A stretch of DNA of 64,000 nucleotides from Forficula auricularia (taxonomy: Eukaryota > Arthropoda > Insecta > Dermaptera > Forficulidae). Made by a program: the position numbers and the translations under genes. The stretch spans positions 6,505,795 to 6,569,794 of the forward strand of contig JALMQS010000066.1 of the NCBI GenBank assembly GCA_024734495.1, in the 5' to 3' direction. Positions within the stretch are counted from its first letter, which is position 1. Each line of letters opens with the position of its first letter. Positions 58,790-64,000 of the stretch are shown piece after piece. The notes under the pieces are model-generated. The model made no database searches. It was not told where the DNA came from and saw only the letters and a list, made by a program, of their open reading frames with translations.

Positions 58790-59140
58790 ATAAAAGAAGC
58801 CTCCTGGCTTTAATGACTCTCTGTGCGTATATCTATTGGCAGTTTTTGATATAGGCTTGTGGTATGTTATCTCCAAATTCTCCAAAATCGCATCTTTTAG
58901 TTCAAGATGCGAAGCTGGTGAGGATTTTTAGAATTCGAATACGTCCTTTTTTAAGTTGTCCGTATGTAAGTTTTGATAGGGCGATGAGACCACACAAATC
59001 TTCTAATGCCGACTGTATCCAGGTACTCAGTAACAATTCTCGCGACGTGTGGGCGGGCGTTATCTTGCATAAGAAGGAAATCTTCTCCAATAAATTGTGC
59101 AAATGTATCTCCAAATATATCAGTACCTGCACCTTATGAT
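58790..59140 (-). pseudogene. Tc1-like transposase, C-terminal fragment
   Basis: On the - strand from about 59133: FIGEDFLLMQDNARPH, the block with the second catalytic Asp of Tc1/mariner enzymes, then VARIVTEYLDTVGIRR. The expected W..SPDLNPIE block is frameshifted beyond recognition. The C-terminal part resumes at LKDAILENL and runs to KPGGFFYV, which fits the family's end. The first catalytic Asp and the DNA-binding half are missing. Confidence 0.85.
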
Positions 59141-61670
59141 CATAGAAATTGAATGTAATAAATAAATTAAGTGAAAATTTGTTTAATTGTAAAATATTTA
59201 ATAAAACTAGGAAGTATTTCAATTTTGCTGCCGAGTGGTAGTCGTTTGCCTTATCAATACTCAATTAGTAGAATTTTGATACTTATTCCATTACTTTTTC
59301 TTCTACTACTAATTTGCATCCTATCTAAACTAGCTCCTTAGATATAAATCACAACTTTTCGAATGTTGGATTCGTTATGATTTTTTTTTTAAATCATTTT
59401 GTAAGGACTGAACACATCATGCTTTGTGTCTTATTCTAATGAGAATATTTAATCAAAAAAATATCTTCTCTCGATGGTTAGAGTTTAAACTTTTCTACTT
59501 ATTAACCAAGAATGTTTGTAATTGTGTGTGTGTGTGTGTGTTGTCTGTTTGTGCCGCCAGCATAGAGGAGGTAGGTGCCTTGCCGCCTTGGCTTGCATGT
59601 CTCTCTCACCTTTCTTTTATCTCCCATTCTCCTCGAACATATTAAATAAATACTTCCACCCACTCACTTCCACACATCTAGATTCTCAATCTCTTCTTTT
59701 ATGGACCCATCAGACGTTCTCCCACTCTCCCATCTCTCGCTCTCTTCTTCAAGAAATCAAAAAACTGTATCTACTAAATGAATTAAATTTATAACAAATG
59801 TTTAACTACTAAATGAATCTTAATAATAATAATAATATTTATTAATATTTTTTTAGGAAAAGCACATTTTTTAATGTCCATATATTTATAAAAACAATAA
59901 GCATATAACATAACCTTTCTATCTGTAGTTTTTATGATCAATACATGGAGTTGTTGCAACTTTTAACCATATTCTGAACCGAAGTATATCACCAATATTT
60001 ATGGTTTAAGGCACACTACCTTTTTATAAAAATATGTTTCTCCTGAAAATTTTTTAAAGCTAAAAATTCCTTCTTCATCAGTAAAATACATGCCCGTGAC
60101 AGAAAATCATAATGCAAGTGAGTCGTAAATCTTAAATCCACTTATCCATCTGTACCAAGTCCAACTTCCTGAGGGTGTGGAAAAAACCAAATGCGCTGAA
60201 TAAATTTTAATTAAACCAAAAGTACGCGACCTTGTTTTTTAGTATTTTATGTTTAATTAATTTAACTATTGATGATATTAAAACATATTATATTATAATG
60301 TGGTAGTTTTTAAAATAGATTTCACAGTAATAACTTTGCTTTTTCGTTATATTATGGACTTCGCATACTTACTTATAAAAATGTAAAAAAATATGTTTTT
60401 CTTAAATTAATATTAATAAAAACACCAAATAAGCTTTAACAAAATTATTATTACCTAATAATAATAATTATTATTATTATTATAAACTAAAATTATTTTT
60501 GAGACGGAGAGAGCGTATAGTGATAATAAATATATTATGCTTAAATTTATATATATTAAAACATATATATATATATATACTATATATATATATATAATAA
60601 AATATACAGTGATAAAAAAATTTCAAATAAGAAAATATATAAAATAATAAATTAAAAAAAATATATATATATTATATGTTTATTATATACATAAAGAAAT
60701 TTAAAAAATAAAGGATTAAAAAAGAAAAATTTTAAATCCTCTCTTTTATTAATAAAAAGTGAAGACAATTGTGTAAATTTAAAGCTACACCTTTATGCAG
60801 AAGACTCCGTTTTTTTGTTCATTTATTTTTATTTTTATTATTAATTATATAAAATATAATCATATAAAATGAAATAAATAATAATAATTTAAATTCATTC
60901 AGTTTCCATGGCAAATAAAAAAAATTAGGAGTTTTAAATATCAGTTTTTATTTATTGTTTTTTGTTCACTTTGTTGATTACTTATGGGGGTGATTTCATC
61001 ATAAACCACTTAATCATGCAACCCAATTATTATTCTAAATAATTCTCTTAAAAATATTTATTTTTTAATTTGTTTCTTAGTTATGCATAATTTAATAAAT
61101 CATAATATATCTATATATATTATACATATATATTGCATAAAAAGAACAAATGAAGTGCAAAAATAAAAATTATTTTATCAAAAAAGAATGTTTAAATGAA
61201 CATCCTTTTTGTCCATTATCCATTATATATTATTTATGTAGTATATTAGTTCAAATTAGTTAGTTACAATTGAATTTGTATCAAAATAAATAAAAATAAA
61301 AAAGTGGTGAATTTAAAATCACATATTGAAAAAACCTGCATTTAGTCAGGGGAAATCTGGTCTGTGATTTTTGGAATAAATATTTATTAAATAATTTTTT
61401 TAATTTTATTTTATTGAATCTACAAGGAACCTTCTATGTTTTATTTTTAAGTTGTATTATTATGTATTAAGGCATTAAATTTGCTCCAGCCCTTTGTAAT
61501 TAGATTGGAATATCACCTCCTGATTTTTCAATAACTTCAAGATACTGAAACTTTCTTCCTGTGCTACCTTACAATCTTCAATCCATCATGACCCATGTGC
61601 ATGAAAACCTACGTCTAATCCTTTCACTTGAATATCCTCTCCTCTTCTCATCGATATTGCAAGGATCTTT
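59141..61670. other. Non-coding stretch with simple repeats
   Basis: (TG)n at 59523-59541, (TAA)n near 60460-60480 and long (TA)n at 60560-60597. No gene. Confidence 0.6.
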
Positions 61671-61674
61671 CAAG

Positions 61675-61740
61675 ACAAGCATGGGCGTCCGCAGAGGGGG
61701 CAAGAGTGGGCACATGGCACCCCCCCCCCCAGGGATCGAA
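61675..61740. repeat. Single hAT-like end
   Basis: ATGGGCGTCCGCAGAGGGGG resembles the left end of the element at 39266. The opposite end is missing. Confidence 0.4.
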
Positions 61741-61764
61741 TAAATAAATTGACACGTGATGTAG

Positions 61765-62385
61765 CCATCCACTTGACTTTATCATACACTTCTGGTTGAG
61801 TTTGGTCCAAGGGCCTAGGTTTTCAGTCCCCCCGCCCCGCATTTTGGGCGGTTTATTTTTGCATTTTTAGTGTTCTGGGGCCCCACTGAATATGTATACA
61901 AAATTTGGTTAAGTTTGCTCAAATGGCCTAGATTTTTATTTTTTTACCCCCCCCCCCCCTAATTTGGCGCCAGAAAAAAAAATATTTTTGTTATTATAGG
62001 TTCATTTATAGTATGTTTGTTTTTCTTGTTAGGTATGGTCAAGTATTGTAATCATGTATGAAAAAAGTGTTTTTTTGCTTCCTTTTTTCGAAATATCTCC
62101 AAAACGACTGAAACTATTTTGATTAAAAAAACCATGGCATTTCGGTCTACAAAAAAGCTCTAATAAGTGAACATCGAAAAAATTATATTTTTTGAGATAA
62201 TAACCGTTTTGTCAAGATGTCTGTTAGTCTGTGTGTTACCAAATTGTGAACGAGCTAGCTCAAAAATTAGTGTGAATATCAAAACCAAATTTCACACATA
62301 GTTTTGGTGCACTGAGATTAAGAGCTGATTAGATTTTGGTGCATATCGACCCAAAATTAAGGGAGGAGGGGAGAGGTTAAAATTT
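61765..62385. repeat. Repeat family Q, copy 2, rearranged
   Basis: The first half (TTGACTTTATCATACACTTC ... TTTGGCGCCAG) is the complement of the second half of copy 1. From 62033 (GGTATGGTCAAGTATTG) it matches the first half of copy 1 directly. Confidence 0.75.
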
Positions 62386-62485
62386 AAAATTATAACATTT
62401 CATCATTCGCGTCCATATTTTATTAAATATTTTAAAATCGCAGGGAAGTGGACAAAAAATCAAACAACAGAGTTAGTTATTCAAT

Positions 62486-62528
62486 TTACCAGACGTTTCG
62501 TCACTTTATTGAGACTTCATCAGTGGCT
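62486..62528 (-). ncRNA. Hammerhead ribozyme of the Penelope-like element
   Basis: On the - strand: CCA, CTGATGA (62523-62517), A, helix II GTC/GAC with a long loop, GAAACGTC (GTC at 62494-62492), TGG pairing with CCA. Helix III is the minimal ACGT seen in Penelope-type hammerheads. All core bases are kept. Confidence 0.85.
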
Positions 62529-62880
62529 GAAAATAGTGAACAAAAGAGATAAAAATTTATTTTTCTTACATAGTTAATTATATCACAAATTCTTTGAAAA
62601 AATAGGTTGTTATTATTTATTTATTTTACCTCATTCAATATAACTCTTTGTCAAAAATCTCTCAACTATAAGACAGCCAGCAACGAACATTTTCCATTAA
62701 AACACAATTAAAACATTTTAAAAACAATATTAGATTGTCTTGTCCTCACATAAAATAAAAGTTAAAAATAATTAAAAACAATTATAAAATGAATCAGAAC
62801 ACATCTATTGGCTACTTCATGAACTAAACATTTTTTTCTCGAAGATCAAAATGATATAAGTCAAGTGATTATTATCTACC

Positions 62881-63256
62881 TAATTCAATTAATTGATTGT
62901 AAACACATGTTAAATTTTCCACATCTGATCTAAAATTGATGGTGTCATTTCTTTTTAATAAAATACATTTCACTGATATTTCTCTTCACGAAATTTGGTT
63001 CTCTATCCAAGATATCAGTATTTTCAAATAAAAAATTATGACCAGTGTTGAAATGGTGAAGCTGTTTTGTCTCTTTAGCTATTTTGTTCATCTTGTAATC
63101 ATTTTTGTGTTGTGCTAATCTTTTGAGAGTTCTTTGCTTCGTTTGTCCAATATAACATTTGCTACACTCACAAAGAATCTTATATATTACATTCTTTTGA
63201 TCCAAAAGGTCTATTTTATCTTTAAACTGGAATAGATGGACCTTATATTTTTGATG
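62881..63256 (-). pseudogene. GIY-YIG endonuclease domain of a Penelope-like element
   Basis: The open part 63256-62945 contains VIYKILCECSKCYIGQTKQR, the family form of the GIY-YIG signature (VIYK...CYIGQT), then LKRLAQHKND, HNFLFENTDILDREPN and RNISEMYF. After FIKKK one extra A in a run of five shifts the frame. The continuation (DVENLTCVYNQLIEL) is intact in the next frame to about 62881. GIY-YIG nucleases nick the target for reverse transcription. The 5' limit is a TAA at 63259-63257. Confidence 0.9.
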
Positions 63257-63259
63257 TTA

Positions 63260-64000
63260 TAGAAAGCAAATTTACATTAGTTTTAAAACAACTTCTTATT
63301 CTTAAAGATAGAGGCTGTATAAACGGAAATACTACATATTAGAATTTGAAAGATAATTAAAATCTAAATAACCGGCAAGAAAAAAGTGGTGTTGTCTTTT
63401 TTTTATTTATCAAAATAGCTTCAAACTTTTTTGAGAAAAAAAAAATATAAACAAAAGCACTACTTTTTACTGCACGGTTAAAATATTTTCTTAATTTTAA
63501 AATAGGAATAAAATTAGGTAAAAATAAATAAAAAAAATTAGTTTTTAAAAAAATTATTGTTAAATTTTATGATTTTACCATCGGTTCGGAAATGTGCCAC
63601 TCTGAGGGAGAAGAATCCGTACAAGAAACTCATCAAGAGGACATATGTTACAATATTATACACTTTCAAATAAACATGCTATGCAGACAAAATATAACTC
63701 AAATCTTTTGTAAAAGAGCAATTCTGAAAACATTTTCTCGGTTAATTTCTCTTTGCAAGTGGAATTTAACTTGATTAAAAAAGTAGTTTTACTATATCCC
63801 TCAGATAAAACAACTTTTATTTTTTAAAATCAAACTAAATTACATTGACAAAAGGGAAAAATTTCCCCCGAAAATGTTTAAAGTTAAAATAATAGTTTTA
63901 AGATTAAGCTTTTTTATAAAAGATTTGTATTTATTTATATTTAAAATAACAAACAATCTTAAACATTATAATTTTGCAAAAACAAAATAGAAAACTATTC
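63260..64000. other. Window end, no feature
   Basis: AT-rich sequence. No reverse transcriptase text was found upstream of the endonuclease fragment, and the 60-codon frame at 63592-63774 is not recognised. Confidence 0.4.

Larger units (their letters stand above)
62440..63256 (-). mobile_element. 3' end of a Penelope-like retroelement
   Basis: On the - strand: endonuclease fragment (63256-62881), a non-coding stretch, then a hammerhead at 62528-62486. This order (endonuclease, then a terminal repeat with hammerhead) is that of Penelope-like elements. The reverse transcriptase is not recognisable upstream to 64000. Confidence 0.8.

Noticed and set aside
1..64000. CRISPR array, operons, Shine-Dalgarno sites
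   Set aside because: The window is eukaryotic; the regular repeats seen are minisatellites, tandem units or transposon parts.

Overview
This is a gene-poor, AT-rich piece of an animal nuclear genome. It has long introns, a spliced chromatin gene and many decayed mobile elements. The repertoire (a BAH-domain gene of the winged eye/BAHD1 group, Tc1/mariner and hAT relics, a non-LTR retrotransposon with an (TAA)n tail, Penelope-like elements) points to an arthropod. A copepod or an AT-rich insect would fit, but nothing here fixes the species.

The one clear host gene is on the + strand, in seven exons from 34003 to 50948. Its joined frame stays open for 627 codons and ends in a C-terminal BAH domain of the kind found in Drosophila winged eye and vertebrate BAHD1, BAHCC1 and TNRC18. 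Its first visible exon follows a splice acceptor, so more 5' exons are probably missing or lie upstream. A second, unrecognised gene may end on the - strand at 57212-57051, where a clean 53-residue terminal exon lies behind an acceptor AG.

Almost everything else is repeats. 180-538: hAT-like MITE built on a 20-bp minisatellite. 7046-8744: three short inverted-arm elements. 9167-14234: a three-level nest, with element 1 holding element 2 and element 2 holding a 4.6-kb non-LTR retrotransposon, each level dated by its target-site duplication. 14721-16105 and 43043-44137: two copies of a repeat with 118-bp tandem units. 18783-19182: an inverted-arm element. 20919-21120: mariner relic. 23904-24483: hAT relic. 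25387-25647: another inverted-arm element. The introns of the BAH gene hold MITEs, foldbacks, a tRNA-derived SINE (48463-48822) and further inverted-arm elements. 53301-54540 is a larger inverted-arm element, 58790-59140 a Tc1-like transposase relic, and 62481-63256 the 3' end of a Penelope-like element with its GIY-YIG endonuclease.

The most interesting system is a set of small elements (about 160-380 bp, some larger) that carry hammerhead-ribozyme cores. Most have inverted arms, one unpaired tail at one end and 11-12 bp target duplications. At least three sequence families are present, beside a Penelope-like element that also carries a hammerhead. This looks like a retrozyme/Penelope-derived non-autonomous population caught together with a candidate autonomous partner. 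One hammerhead copy in a BAH-gene intron (46146-46212) keeps every core base, and it lies antisense to the host gene.
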